In this document: piece by piece, positions 4,723 through 5,600 of the stretch
Position numbering within the stretch: position 1 is the first letter of the stretch
Layout: the number at the start of each line of letters is the position of its first letter
Assembly (NCBI GenBank): GCA_003518125.1
Contig: DOZG01000030.1
Coordinates: 1 to 5,600, forward strand
Direction of reading: 5' to 3'
From: Patescibacteria group bacterium
GTDB lineage: Bacteria; Patescibacteriota; Dojkabacteria; SC72
DNA length: 5,600 nucleotides
Translations under genes and position numbers: made by a program
The notes under the pieces: generated by a model
What the model was told of the DNA's origin: nothing
The model's database searches: none
The model's input: only the letters and a program-made list of their open reading frames with translations

Positions 4723-5502
4723 CTATTTTTTCCTAGCAACATATAGAAGATGCTCTCCATACCCCAATTGATCCTCTCTTTCTGCTGTTTCTCTTAGATA
4801 CTCTATCCACACCTTCAATTGCTCTTCTGGCAAACTATTCAATCTCTCAGCTATTAAACTACTAATACCATCTGTTGTTAGATGATGTAGTTTTTCTATT
4901 CCATACTTCCTGCCTAAATCCTCCATCTCATTGGGATACATGAAGGTAAATATCTTTTGGCTATCCTCTATCCTAAATCCCTCCTTTATTTCCTCTCTAT
5001 ACTTGACTACATAGTCATCAAACTTCTTTACACATTTAACAAAAGTTAAATTATTGGATATGTATGCTAAAAATATTAAACCATTCGGTTTAGTCACTCG
5101 TATACTCTCCTCTATACTCTTTTCTCTATCCTTTCCTTCTAAATGGTATAGTGGGCCTAAACTAAGAGTCATATCAAATGTATTATCTTCATACATTGAA
5201 AGGTCCCTTGCATCACCCAATACTGGGGTAATATTCATACCCTCTTCTATATTAGATTTGAGTACATCTAGATTCTCCTTTACATACTCCAAAGCATGAA
5301 TATTATAACCCTGTCTGGCATAATACAAAGAGTAAGCACCCGTACCTACTCCTAGCTCTAATATCTTCATAGCTTTCCTAAGATATTTATCAATGTAATC
5401 TACTGTAAGGATAAATTCCGTCTTATGCTTGTTATCCCTAAACAATCTACCATCCTCTTCACTTAGGTTTTTGTAATAATTGTTAATATAATCCATATGC
5501 AT
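4723..5502 (-). CDS. Class I SAM-dependent methyltransferase
   Basis: 259 residues with a Rossmann-type methyltransferase core. Motif I, ILELGVGTGAYSLYYA (47-62), is the glycine-rich SAM loop. The following strand ends with an acidic residue (HALEYV), expected to hold the SAM ribose. GDARDLS is the motif that contacts the adenine, and FDMTLSLGPLYHL is motif IV at the end of strand 4. IRVTKPNGLIFLAYIS is the post-IV/strand-5 region. A charged helical insert (about 155-190) and an alpha-helical C-terminal cap (SLPEEQLKVWIEYLRETAERED) would shape the acceptor pocket. It belongs by pattern to the broad UbiE-like/Methyltransf_11 or _25 group of small-molecule methyltransferases; the acceptor is unknown. 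The start could be M1 (5502) or M3 (5496); a TATATT seven bases before M1 favours M1 and a leaderless message. It is convergent with the Nudix gene, with no clear terminator between. Confidence 0.9.
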   Translation of the reverse strand: MHMDYINNYYKNLSEEDGRLFRDNKHKTEFILTVDYIDKYLRKAMKILELGVGTGAYSLYYARQGYNIHALEYVKENLDVLKSNIEEGMNITPVLGDARDLSMYEDNTFDMTLSLGPLYHLEGKDREKSIEESIRVTKPNGLIFLAYISNNLTFVKCVKKFDDYVVKYREEIKEGFRIEDSQKIFTFMYPNEMEDLGRKYGIEKLHHLTTDGISSLIAERLNSLPEEQLKVWIEYLRETAEREDQLGYGEHLLYVARKK

Positions 5503-5509
5503 ATTTTAA

Positions 5510-5515
5510 AATATA
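5510..5515 (-). promoter_or_regulatory. Possible -10 box of the methyltransferase gene (leaderless)
   Basis: On the minus strand TATATT (5515-5510) lies seven bases before the ATG at 5502, which would make the message leaderless, as for the Nudix and HAD genes. No TG extension or good -35 is present, and the surrounding DNA is very AT-rich. TATACT further upstream (around 5537-5532) is an alternative -10 that would give a leader of roughly 25 bases. Confidence 0.3.
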
Positions 5516-5600
5516 ACTTTCTTACAATAAAAGTATATACAATAATATAAGCCTTGTCTTGTGCAAGAGCTCACTTCAGAAGATCAGGTTTCTTTAATTA

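Noticed and set aside
5571..5600. C-terminal end of another minus-strand gene (stop TGA at 5573-5571)
   Set aside because: Only about nine codons are visible, too few to distinguish from chance.

Overview
The window is AT-rich bacterial DNA with compact, short genes, almost no intergenic space and no recognisable Shine-Dalgarno sequences. Several genes have a -10 box placed so close to the ATG that the mRNA would be leaderless. This style fits a small-genome, low-GC bacterium such as a candidate-phyla-radiation lineage. A T-box riboswitch is classically a Firmicutes-type element, so another low-GC Gram-positive-like host cannot be excluded. The taxonomic guess is inference only. All apparent coding genes use TAA/TAG/TGA as stops.

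Layout. At the left edge is the N-terminal part of a HAD-fold hydrolase on the minus strand (1-200), then a frameshifted remnant of a small protein gene on the minus strand (264-550). Two convergent genes follow (548-1345 plus; 1449-2300 minus). They encode unrelated-looking extracytoplasmic domains on closely similar N-terminal membrane anchors.

The centre of the window is an unusual minus-strand transcription unit. It has a consensus promoter (TTGACA, 18 bp, TATAAT near 4147-4118), a roughly 340-nt leader with the hallmarks of a T-box riboswitch ending in an antiterminator/terminator pair, a class II tRNA-Tyr(GUA) gene with encoded CCA (3673-3757), and, 25 nt further, a 428-residue protein with a C-terminal S4 RNA-binding domain (2361-3647). 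That S4 domain and the helical stretch before it look like the tail of tyrosyl-tRNA synthetase, but no synthetase catalytic motifs are present. If read-through continues, the membrane-anchored gene at 2300-1449 could lie in the same unit.

On the right are a Nudix hydrolase (4202-4708, plus), transcribed divergently from the T-box unit and probably leaderless, and a convergent class I SAM-dependent methyltransferase (4723-5502, minus).

Working model (inference): the T-box senses uncharged tRNA and, when it accumulates, lets RNA polymerase continue into a tRNA-Tyr gene and an S4 RNA-binding protein. The riboswitch would then control production of what may be its own ligand plus a tRNA-related protein. 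This T-box/tRNA/S4-protein cassette is the most interesting item in the window.
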